The translations under genes and the position numbers were made by a program. A DNA stretch of 44,241 bases from Oerskovia rustica (GTDB lineage: Bacteria; Actinomycetota; Actinomycetes; Actinomycetales; Cellulomonadaceae): contig NZ_JACSQQ010000006.1 of the NCBI RefSeq assembly GCF_014836555.1, positions 86,954 to 131,194 on the forward strand. The letters run 5' to 3'. The notes under the pieces were generated by a model. It searched no databases, was not told the DNA's origin, and saw only the letters and a program-made list of their open reading frames with translations. Positions within the stretch are counted from its first letter, which is position 1; the number at the start of each line of letters is the position of its first letter. Shown here piece by piece: positions 23,652 to 31,022 of the stretch.

Positions 23652-24904
23652 GCCGAGGGGTGACCCGGCCGGCTGTGGTGCACCCCATCATCCTCGGGGG
23701 TGATGCGGGTGCCTACAGCCTGGCCCGCGCTTTTCACGAGGCGTACGGCGTGCACAGCACCGTCGTCTCGATCGTCTCGACCCGGAACATGCGGTACTCG
23801 CAGATCCTGACCAACGTCATCGAGCCCCGGCTCGACGACCCGGAGGTCATGGTCGCCACGATCCGTCGGCTCGCTGCGCAGGCCACGGCCCCTGTCATGG
23901 TCGTCACGTGCACCGACTGGTACGTCCGTGCGCTCTCCGAGCAGCGGGCCAAGATCGAGGACGTCGCGGTCGTGCCGTACACGAGCGTGGACCTGCTGGA
24001 CCGTGTCATGGACAAGCAGCGCTTCTCCGAGCTGTGCCACGAGCTGGGGGTCCCGCACCCCCGCACGGTCGTGCGCCGCGGGGGCGAGCAGGTCGGCGAG
24101 CTCGGTCTGCGGTTCCCGATCGTGGCCAAGCCGGGCGACAACGTGGCCTACCACCACACGTCCTTCGCCGGGAAGCAGAAGGTGCACCACCTCACGGACG
24201 TCTCGCAGCTCGAGTGGCTGCTGCGGGTGGCCGGCGAGGCGGGGTACCGCGAGCCGTTCATCATCCAGGAGTTCGTCCCGGGCAACGACTCGCAGATGCA
24301 GATCATGACGACGTTCTCCGCGCAGGACGGCACCGTGCGCATGGCACACGGCGGCCGCGTCCTCATCGAGGAGCACACCCCGGGGACGCTGGGCAACCCG
24401 GCGGCCATCCTCACCGAGGTGCTCCCGCAGGTCGAGGCCGACGCGCGTCGCCTCGTCGAGCACCTGGGGTGGACGGGGTTCGCGAACTTCGACATCAAGG
24501 TGGATCCGCGCGACGGTCGGGCGCACTTCTTCGAGCTCAACCCGCGCACGGGCCGGTCGAACTACTACCTGACCGCGAGCGGCATCAACCCGGTCACGTA
24601 CTGGGTGGGGGAGCACCTGCAGCAGGGGCGCACCCCGGATCCCCGGCGCGTCCCGATCCTCTACCGGATCGTGCCCGGCCCGCTCCTGAAGAAGTACCTG
24701 CCGAGCATGAGCGACCCCACGGTCGCGCCCCGGCTCAAGAAGGTGCGTCGCGTGGCGCACCCGCTCAAGTACAGCCGGGACCGCGACCCGCGGCGCTCGC
24801 TGTGGGTCTGGCTGTCGGAGCTCAAGCAGTACAAGAAGTTCGCCCAGTTCTACCCGGTGTCGGCCGCCCAGGCGGCCGCGCACCGGCAGGGCGGCGGGGC
24901 GTGA
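23648..24904 (+). CDS. ATP-grasp carboxylate-amine ligase, likely D-Asp ligase
   Basis: A 418-aa ATP-grasp enzyme resembling the D-aspartate ligases that attach D-Asp (or D-Glu) to the peptidoglycan stem or bridge. Blocks: FPIVAKPGDNVAYH (ATP lysine), PFIIQEFVPGNDSQMQ and the metal-binding FFELNPRTGRSNYY. The C-terminus is basic (LKKVRRVAHPLKYSRDRDPRR), possibly for membrane or precursor contact. The assignment rests on family resemblance plus the immediate neighbour, an aspartate racemase joined by a GTGA overlap. D-Asp versus D-Glu cannot be settled from sequence. Confidence 0.8.
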   Translation: MSRGVTRPAVVHPIILGGDAGAYSLARAFHEAYGVHSTVVSIVSTRNMRYSQILTNVIEPRLDDPEVMVATIRRLAAQATAPVMVVTCTDWYVRALSEQRAKIEDVAVVPYTSVDLLDRVMDKQRFSELCHELGVPHPRTVVRRGGEQVGELGLRFPIVAKPGDNVAYHHTSFAGKQKVHHLTDVSQLEWLLRVAGEAGYREPFIIQEFVPGNDSQMQIMTTFSAQDGTVRMAHGGRVLIEEHTPGTLGNPAAILTEVLPQVEADARRLVEHLGWTGFANFDIKVDPRDGRAHFFELNPRTGRSNYYLTASGINPVTYWVGEHLQQGRTPDPRRVPILYRIVPGPLLKKYLPSMSDPTVAPRLKKVRRVAHPLKYSRDRDPRRSLWVWLSELKQYKKFAQFYPVSAAQAAAHRQGGGA

Positions 24905-25692
24905 CGCAGCCCGGCGAGCCGTCGACGCTCGCGGGGGAGGCGCCGGCGGGAACGCCGGCGCCTGTCCCCGCCCCGGTGACCCCGGCCCCGGTCGGGGTCA
25001 TCGGGGGCGTCGGGCCGCTCGCGACCGCGTACTTCCTGCAGCTCGTCGTCCAGCTCACGCAGGCCGAACGGGACCAGGACCACCTGGACATGGTCGTGCT
25101 CAACCACGCGACCATCCCGGACCGTACGGCGTTCATCCTGGGCCGCTCGGCCGAGGACCCCGCGCCTGTCCTGGCGAACGACGCGCGGCGGCTCGAACGC
25201 TTCGGGGTGTCGTTCCTCGTGATGCCGTGCAACACGGCGCACTACTTCACCCAGCAGGTGATCGACTCGACGAGCGTGCCGCTCCTGTCGATCATCGACG
25301 TGACGGTCGCGGCGGTGCGCGAGCGGCAGCCGGGGCTCACCCAGGTGGGGCTCCTCGCGACAGAGGGGACCGCGACGTCCGGCGTCTACCAGGACGCGTT
25401 CGCGGCCGTGGGCGTCGAGACGCTGCTCCCGGACGCCGCGGACCAGGCGGTCGTGAACACGATCATCTACGACCAGGTCAAGGCCGGGCAGCCGGTCGAC
25501 ATCGACGCGCTGCACGGGGTCGCGCAGCGGCTCCAGGCCCGGGGGGCCGGCGAGATCGTGCTCGGCTGCACCGAGCTCTCGGTCGTCGCGGCGGACCACG
25601 CGCTGCTCGACGACCCGGTGTTCGTGGACTCGATGGACCAGCTCGCGCGGGCCACGATCCGCCGTGCAGGTCACCGCGTGCGCGAGGGCTGA
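24901..25692 (+). CDS. Aspartate/glutamate racemase family protein
   Basis: A 263-aa PLP-independent racemase. The two catalytic cysteines are C110 in MPCNTAH and C223 in LGCTELS. IGGVGPLATAYFL is the typical N-terminal block of aspartate racemases, after a 30-residue Pro/Ala-rich leader. It would supply D-Asp or D-Glu to the ligase encoded just upstream, whose stop overlaps this GTG. Last gene of the gnd operon, ended by a strong hairpin. Confidence 0.88.
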   Translation: MTQPGEPSTLAGEAPAGTPAPVPAPVTPAPVGVIGGVGPLATAYFLQLVVQLTQAERDQDHLDMVVLNHATIPDRTAFILGRSAEDPAPVLANDARRLERFGVSFLVMPCNTAHYFTQQVIDSTSVPLLSIIDVTVAAVRERQPGLTQVGLLATEGTATSGVYQDAFAAVGVETLLPDAADQAVVNTIIYDQVKAGQPVDIDALHGVAQRLQARGAGEIVLGCTELSVVAADHALLDDPVFVDSMDQLARATIRRAGHRVREG

Positions 25693-25720
25693 GGCGCACG
25701 GCCGGCGCGACGGTGGCATG

Positions 25721-25758
25721 ACGAGAGGGTGGGACGCCGGTGCGTCCCACCCTCTCGT
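25721..25758. terminator. Bidirectional terminator between racemase and HUP-like gene
   Basis: A perfect 16-bp stem (ACGAGAGGGTGGGACG at 25721-25736, pairing with 25743-25758) with a 6-nt loop, between convergent genes. Confidence 0.85.
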
Positions 25759-25781
25759 ACGTCGTGGCCCGGGGCCCGGCG

Positions 25782-26267
25782 TCAGCCCAGCTCGCTCGTG
25801 CCCGAGTACAGGTGCAGGACGGGCACGTGCAGCTCCTCGCGCGCCCGCGAGGCCCAGTCCTGGTGGAACGTGTCCTCGACCGCGTGCGGGTACGTGACGA
25901 TCGCGATCTCGCGGACGTCGCCGGCCGCGACGGCGGCGCGCAGCGCGGGCAGCGGGTCGTCCTCGGTCACGGCCCCCTCGGCCTCGCGGCCCGCGGCACG
26001 CAGCTCGGCGACGCTCACGTCGAGCCGCTCCTGCGCCGTGGCCGTGGCCTGCGCGTGCGAGGGCTCCTTGCCGAGCACCTCGTCCCACGCCTCCTTGAGC
26101 TCGCCCACGCTGAGGTGGTCGATGATCGCGGAGACGACGTTGCGCTCGGTGTCGGCGGGCACGAGGACCCGGTAGGCGAGGGTCTCGTCGGGGTGGAGGG
26201 ACAGGATGTGCTCCACGTCCACGGCGGCGAGGGTGTCTTCGGTCAGGACGAGGATGGTGTCGGTCAC
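25782..26267 (-). CDS. Small HUP/universal-stress-like protein
   Basis: A 161-aa acidic protein that I place only loosely in the HUP/universal stress protein fold. It starts TDTILVLTEDTLAAVDVEHI, has a central Ala/Glu-rich helix and ends in EIAIVTYPHAVEDTFHQDWASR. No nucleotide-binding glycine loop is obvious. Function unknown. The GTG at 26267 follows TAGTCT by 6 nt, in the 22-bp gap behind the RibD-like gene on the same strand. Confidence 0.65.
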   Translation of the reverse strand: MTDTILVLTEDTLAAVDVEHILSLHPDETLAYRVLVPADTERNVVSAIIDHLSVGELKEAWDEVLGKEPSHAQATATAQERLDVSVAELRAAGREAEGAVTEDDPLPALRAAVAAGDVREIAIVTYPHAVEDTFHQDWASRAREELHVPVLHLYSGTSELG

Positions 26268-26273
26268 GGGACC

Positions 26274-26279
26274 AGACTA
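26274..26279 (-). promoter_or_regulatory. Leaderless -10 element of the HUP-like gene
   Basis: TAGTCT ends 6 nt before the GTG at 26267. Confidence 0.5.
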
Positions 26280-26289
26280 GCGACCGTCG

Positions 26290-27231
26290 TCACCGCAGCG
26301 CCCATCGGGCCACCAGCGTGCCGTCCGCGTGCAGGAGGTGGGCGAGACGGGGGTGCACGATCGGGGCGCTAGCGGCCGGGCCCTCCGGGCTGCCGGTCTC
26401 ACGCTCGGCGCGGACGCCGGCGGGCAGCGGCGGCAGCCCGCCCACGATGCGTCCCGGTCCGGGGCCCACGAGCACTGGCGTCGTCGTGACGCACAGCTCG
26501 TCGAGCAGGTCGCGGGCCAGGAGGTCGGCGAGCAGGTGAGGGCCGCCCTCGCACAGCACCCGCGCGAGGCCCTGGGCGGCCAGGGCTGCGAGCCCGGCGC
26601 GCAGGTCGGGTCCGGGCGTGGGCGAGGGGAGGTCCCGGGCGGTGAGCGGCGCACCCGGGGGAGCGGCGGGGGGGGCGGCCCCGACGACGAGGATCCGGTC
26701 CGCCGGCACGCTCGCCCGCGCGACGCTCGCCCCGTGCTCGCCCGTGACGACGAACGGCGGGCGGTCGCCCCCGGCGAGCGAGGCGGGCAGGTGCCCGCTG
26801 CGCGTGACGACCGCGAGCTCGAGCGGTCCGCGGCCCGCCCGCAGGTGCTCGAGGCCGCGCGGGACGTCGAGCGCGGTGTAGCCCTCGGCGCGGGCCGTGC
26901 CCGCCCCGACGAGCACGACGTCCGCGAGTGCCCGCAGCACGCGGAAGACGCGCCAGTCGGCCGCGTCGTTGATGGTGCCCGAACGGTGGTCGGGGCCCCA
27001 GGCCCCGCCGTCGACGCTCGCGACCATGTTCGCGCGCACGTGCGGCCCGGGCGGTGAGGCGTAGAACGCGGCCAGCGCCTCCTCGTCGGGCGCAGGCTCC
27101 AGGCGGGTCCCCGCGAGGTGGCCCGAGCCTCCCGGTCCGAGCAGGACGTCCAGGGCGGGCAGCGCAGGGGTCCGTGGGCCCAGGGACGGCGGCGGGGGCG
27201 TGGGCGTGGTGACGTCCGACACAGCACTCAT
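26290..27231 (-). CDS. RibD C-terminal/dihydrofolate reductase-fold reductase
   Basis: A 313-aa NADPH-type reductase of the RibD_C family. Family blocks are ANMVASVDGG at the N-terminal core, DVVLVGAGTARAEGY, and RVLCEGGPHLLADLLARDLLDEL. Members reduce the riboflavin pyrimidine intermediate or related substrates. No deaminase domain is present, so a complete RibD is excluded. The ATG at 27231 is 6 nt from TAGCCT. It is divergent from zapE with only 33 bp between start codons. Confidence 0.82.
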   Translation of the reverse strand: MSAVSDVTTPTPPPPSLGPRTPALPALDVLLGPGGSGHLAGTRLEPAPDEEALAAFYASPPGPHVRANMVASVDGGAWGPDHRSGTINDAADWRVFRVLRALADVVLVGAGTARAEGYTALDVPRGLEHLRAGRGPLELAVVTRSGHLPASLAGGDRPPFVVTGEHGASVARASVPADRILVVGAAPPAAPPGAPLTARDLPSPTPGPDLRAGLAALAAQGLARVLCEGGPHLLADLLARDLLDELCVTTTPVLVGPGPGRIVGGLPPLPAGVRAERETGSPEGPAASAPIVHPRLAHLLHADGTLVARWALR

Positions 27232-27237
27232 CCCGCC

Positions 27238-27256
27238 AGGCTAGTGCGCGTAGGCT
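27238..27256. promoter_or_regulatory. Face-to-face leaderless promoters, ribD-like / zapE
   Basis: TAGCCT (minus strand, 27238-27243) ends 6 nt before the ATG at 27231. TAGGCT (plus strand, 27251-27256) ends 8 nt before the GTG at 27265. Only 7 bp separate the two -10 elements, so each -35 region lies over the other gene's start. Confidence 0.55.
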
Positions 27257-27264
27257 GGATCCTC

Positions 27265-28389
27265 GTGACTGCTGCGCCTCCCGATCTCGCCGGGAACACG
27301 TCCGACCCGTCGACCCCGCCGCGCGTGCGTGCCCTGGCCGACATCCGGCCCGTCGTGCCGCCCACCCGCCTGCTCGCCGACCTCGTGCCGCCCCGCCACT
27401 TCGCGGTCGCCCGCTTCTCGACGTACCGGGCGAACCCGGACTACCCGAGCCAGGGCTCGACCGTCGCGCGTCTCGAGGAGGTCGGTGCCCAGCTCGCGCC
27501 CGGAAAGGTGCGGCGCGGCCTGTTCGCGAAGCGCAAGGCGGCCCCCGCGATCTACATGGACGGCGGGTTCGGCGTCGGCAAGACGCACCTGCTGACCTCC
27601 CTGGCCCACGCGGTGGGCCCCGACGCGGCCTACGGGACGTTCGTCGAGTACACCAACCTCGTGGGTGCACTGGGCTTCCAGGCCACGGTCGACGCCCTCG
27701 CGACCAAGCGCCTGGTCTGCATCGACGAGTTCGAGCTCGACGACCCGGGCGACACGGTCCTCATGTCCCGCCTGCTGCGCGAGCTCGCGGACCGGGGCGT
27801 CGCGCTCGCCGCGACGTCCAACACGCTGCCCGGCTCGCTGGGCGAGGGGCGCTTCGCGGCCGAGGACTTCCTGCGCGAGATCCAGGCCATGGCCGCGCGC
27901 TTCGAGGTCATGCGTGTCGACGGTGAGGACTACCGCCACCGCGCGGTCGTGACCGAGACGCAGCCGCTGCCGGCCGACGTCGTGGCGCGAATCGCCGCGT
28001 CGCACCCGGGCGCGACGCTCGACTCGCTCGACGAGGTCCTCGACCACCTGCGCGGCGTCCACCCGAGCAGGTACGGCGCGATGCTCGACGACGTCACGCT
28101 CGTCGCGCTCACGGGCGTGCACCCCGTCACGGAGCAGTCGGCCGCGCTGCGGCTCGTCGTCCTGGTCGACCGCCTGTACGACCGGGACGTCCCGGTGCTG
28201 CTCGCCGACGGCGTCGCCGCCGACGGCGGTCCCGGCGCTGAGGGGGGGACGAGCGGGGCCGCGGTCTCCTCGCTGTTCACCGAGGAGATGCTGCGCGGGG
28301 GCTACCGCAAGAAGTACTTCCGGGCGCTGTCGCGCCTGGGCTCGCTCGCCGAGGACGGTCGCGCGCTCACGCGGACTCCAACCGCCTGA
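27265..28389 (+). CDS. zapE: AFG1/ZapE family ATPase
   Basis: A 374-aa AAA-type ATPase of the AFG1/ZapE family; E. coli ZapE acts at the division ring under stress and low oxygen. Walker A is GGFGVGKT (100-107) and Walker B is LVCIDEFELDDPGD, with LAATSNTLPGSLGEGRF as the sensor region. The GTG at 27265 is chosen from the TAGGCT element 8 nt upstream. Its 3' end overlaps the convergent PPK2 gene by 23 bp, so there is no intergenic terminator. Confidence 0.88.
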   Translation: MTAAPPDLAGNTSDPSTPPRVRALADIRPVVPPTRLLADLVPPRHFAVARFSTYRANPDYPSQGSTVARLEEVGAQLAPGKVRRGLFAKRKAAPAIYMDGGFGVGKTHLLTSLAHAVGPDAAYGTFVEYTNLVGALGFQATVDALATKRLVCIDEFELDDPGDTVLMSRLLRELADRGVALAATSNTLPGSLGEGRFAAEDFLREIQAMAARFEVMRVDGEDYRHRAVVTETQPLPADVVARIAASHPGATLDSLDEVLDHLRGVHPSRYGAMLDDVTLVALTGVHPVTEQSAALRLVVLVDRLYDRDVPVLLADGVAADGGPGAEGGTSGAAVSSLFTEEMLRGGYRKKYFRALSRLGSLAEDGRALTRTPTA

Positions 28390-29317
28390 GCTCGGTCGCG
28401 ACGTCGAAGTCGGCGGGCGGCCACCCCAGGTCCAGGCGGCGCAGCGCGTCGAGCACGAGCTCGGAGACCGCGATCCTGGCAAACCACTTGGCGTCCGCCG
28501 GGACGACGTACCAGGGAGCGACCTCGGTGTTCGTGCGTTCGATCGCGGCCTGGTAGGCCTCCTGGTACGCGGGCCACCTCCGGCGCGCGTCGATGTCCCC
28601 CGGGTTGTACTTCCAGTGCTTCTCGGGGCGCTCCAGCCGCTCGCGCAGGCGCACCTTCTGCTCGTCGAGGGACACGAACAGCGCGACCTTCACGACGGTC
28701 GTGCCGGCCTCGACGAGCTCGGCCTCGAACGCGTTGATCTGGTCGTAGCGCGCCTCCCAGACGTCGGGCGGGACGAGCTCGTCCACGCGGGCCACGAGCA
28801 CGTCCTCGTAGTGCGAGCGGTCGAAGACGCCGAGGTAGCCGGGGTCCGGCAGCGCGCGACGGACGCGCCACAGGAAGTCGTGCTCGCGCTCCTCGGCCGT
28901 GGGCACCCCGAAGGACGTGTGCTGGACGCCTTGCGGGTCCACCAGACCGATGACGTGCCGCACGATGCCGCCCTTGCCGGCGGTGTCCATGCCTTGCAGC
29001 ACCAGCAGGACGGAGCGGTTCCCGCCGCTGCGTCCCTCGGCGAACAGCCGCTCCTGCAGCTCGGAGAGCTCGTCGGCGTGCGCGTCGAGCAACCGTTCGG
29101 CCTGCTTGCGGCCCTGCGACCACCCCGGTGTGGAGGCGCGGTCGAACGCCGCGAGGTCGAAGCCACGCGGGGCGCGCAGCGCCTCGACGGGTGGTACGTC
29201 CCAGGCGGGCGACCGCTTGTCACCGGCCTTGCCGCGTGCGCGGCGTGATGCCGGGTCGACGAGGGCCTCGTCGGACGGTGGGGCCGGTACGGCGGAGCCG
29301 GACGAGTGCTTTCCCAT
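28367..29317 (-). CDS. Polyphosphate kinase 2 family protein
   Basis: A 316-aa PPK2-type polyphosphate:nucleotide phosphotransferase. Walker A-like LQGMDTAGKGG (108-118) and FDRSHYEDVL (165-174) are the hallmark blocks, with RLERPEKHWKYNPGD in the lid. These enzymes move phosphate between polyphosphate and AMP/ADP/GDP; which nucleotide is not readable. The ATG at 29317 is 6 nt from TAGTCT. Its promoter lies in the 13-bp gap after the TreZ-like gene, and its 3' end overlaps zapE. Confidence 0.9.
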   Translation of the reverse strand: MGKHSSGSAVPAPPSDEALVDPASRRARGKAGDKRSPAWDVPPVEALRAPRGFDLAAFDRASTPGWSQGRKQAERLLDAHADELSELQERLFAEGRSGGNRSVLLVLQGMDTAGKGGIVRHVIGLVDPQGVQHTSFGVPTAEEREHDFLWRVRRALPDPGYLGVFDRSHYEDVLVARVDELVPPDVWEARYDQINAFEAELVEAGTTVVKVALFVSLDEQKVRLRERLERPEKHWKYNPGDIDARRRWPAYQEAYQAAIERTNTEVAPWYVVPADAKWFARIAVSELVLDALRRLDLGWPPADFDVATELRRLESA

Positions 29318-29323
29318 GCGGCG

Positions 29324-29329
29324 AGACTA
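29324..29329 (-). promoter_or_regulatory. Leaderless -10 element of PPK2
   Basis: TAGTCT ends 6 nt before the ATG at 29317, squeezed into the 13-bp gap behind the TreZ-like gene. Confidence 0.5.
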
Positions 29330-29330
29330 G

Positions 29331-31022
29331 TCAGCGAGACGTGAGGACGACAGCGGAACGGGCTCCGACGTGCACGGAGGACCCGCTCGGCGTCGCCGCG
29401 GGAGCGCTCGACGCACGGTCCGGGCCGCCCGGGAGGCCGCCCGGCGTGCTCTCCACGGCAGGTGGCCACTGCGCGGTCACGCGCCACGCTCGGCGTGAGG
29501 CGGGCAGGAGCGTGGTGCGCGGCTGCGTCCCGATGTTGACCGCCGTGACCAGCTTGCCCCGCTGCACCAGGACGACCCCGCTCGGCCCGCGGTGCACCAG
29601 GCGAGGCGTGTCGTCGGGGACCGTGCGGCGCAGCGCGAGGAGCGTGCTCCACCACGCGTGGAGCCGGCCGGAGACGGGGAGCACGAGGCGCGGGACGAAC
29701 GCCGAGGCGAGGACGAGCGCCGCGGCGAGTGCGCGGGCGTCGTCCCCGCCCTCGGCAGCGGTGTCGGTCGTGACCTCGACACCCTCCCCGGCCGTGCAGG
29801 CCGGCGGGGCCAGGCCGATCATGATGCGGTCGGCGTCGGGGATCGTCAGGAGCCGGCTCAAGGCGCCGAACCAGGCAGGATCCGTGGCGCGCGCGCTCCT
29901 CAACAGCTCGTGGAACGCGTCCTCGACCTCGTGGACCCACACCTGGCTCAGGCCGCGTCCGCCCTGCTCGGCGGGGACGAGCAGGCGCGGGTCCTGCGTG
30001 TCGCACTCGCCCACGAGGCGGACCGGACGCTGGTGGGTCGTCGTCGCGGCGTCGGCCGTGCGCGCGACCTCGACCAGCACGTGGACCGGCGAGGCGTCCG
30101 CCAGGTCCTGGACCCGGGCGATGCGCAGGGCGTCGACGTGGAAGTCGTCGAACCACCGCCTGGCGCTCGACGTGATCCAGTCGTGGACCTCGCGGCTGCC
30201 CGCACGGTCGAGGTTGATCCTGCGGCCGCTCGGCAGGTCGGCGGGTGGCGGTGCGGGTTCGTCGGACAGCGGTGGGCCCGCGAGGTAGCCGTTCAGCGTC
30301 GGTCGCAGCCGCGTGCGCTGGGGCGAGAGGTAGGGTGCGAACGACTGGAGGAAGATCGCCCCCGGTGCGGCACGGTGGTAGGCCACGCCCAGGGAGACGC
30401 CGAGCCCGCGGGCGTGCGCGGCGTCGACGAAGCGCTGCAGGGCCCGGGGCCCGCCGAACTCCTCGCACACGGTGTACAGGTGCGGGCACACGACTCCCGC
30501 GACCGATCCGATCGTGTGGAGCTCGACGACCGCGACCCCCAGGTCGACGAGCTCGTCGAACCGGTCGGCGGCGGCGTCCAGGGTGCCCTCCGGGGTGAAC
30601 GTCGCGACGTCGATCTCGAGGACCGCGCCCTGGGCGGCCGGGCCGGTCCACGCGGCGTCGGTCCAGGTGAACGTCGGGTCGAACGAACGGCTCCAACCCA
30701 GGAGGCCGTGCGGCTGGCGAGGGCTGCGGGGGTCGGGCAGGGGGCGCCCGCCGTCGACCGAGAAGGCGTAGTCGGTGCCGGGGGCCAGGTCGTCGTCGGC
30801 ACTCCACCAGCCCGGGAGGTCCATCCCGACGAGGCGCAGGGGCCGGCGCTCGGTCCGCGTCCCGGTCGGGACGTGGTCGTCCGGGGTGACGCCGGCCTCG
30901 CGGGGGAGGACCACCTCGAGCGTGCGGGCCTGCGGCGCCCAGACGACCGGGCGGGGGCCGGGGACCGTGAGCGTGGGAGCAGGGTCGGGCGGTTTGGTGA
31001 TGTTGCGATAGCGCGACGTCAT
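29331..31022 (-). CDS. Degenerate TreZ-like (GH13) protein, probable pseudoenzyme
   Basis: A 563-aa protein with the length and layout of maltooligosyltrehalose trehalohydrolase (TreZ): N-terminal beta domain, then a (beta/alpha)8 barrel with [21 protein letters not shown] and [12 protein letters not shown]. The GH13 catalytic residues are eroded. The nucleophile block, usually GLRLDAV, reads ALRIARV, so Asp becomes A302. The block usually DVVYNH reads GVAYHR, and the HGWGYDG motif is missing. The acid/base glutamate (E339, LVGECDTQD) survives. Its ATG overlaps the glgX stop (ATGA), so both are made together. Likely a non-catalytic glucan-binding partner. Confidence 0.8.
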   Translation of the reverse strand: MTSRYRNITKPPDPAPTLTVPGPRPVVWAPQARTLEVVLPREAGVTPDDHVPTGTRTERRPLRLVGMDLPGWWSADDDLAPGTDYAFSVDGGRPLPDPRSPRQPHGLLGWSRSFDPTFTWTDAAWTGPAAQGAVLEIDVATFTPEGTLDAAADRFDELVDLGVAVVELHTIGSVAGVVCPHLYTVCEEFGGPRALQRFVDAAHARGLGVSLGVAYHRAAPGAIFLQSFAPYLSPQRTRLRPTLNGYLAGPPLSDEPAPPPADLPSGRRINLDRAGSREVHDWITSSARRWFDDFHVDALRIARVQDLADASPVHVLVEVARTADAATTTHQRPVRLVGECDTQDPRLLVPAEQGGRGLSQVWVHEVEDAFHELLRSARATDPAWFGALSRLLTIPDADRIMIGLAPPACTAGEGVEVTTDTAAEGGDDARALAAALVLASAFVPRLVLPVSGRLHAWWSTLLALRRTVPDDTPRLVHRGPSGVVLVQRGKLVTAVNIGTQPRTTLLPASRRAWRVTAQWPPAVESTPGGLPGGPDRASSAPAATPSGSSVHVGARSAVVLTSR

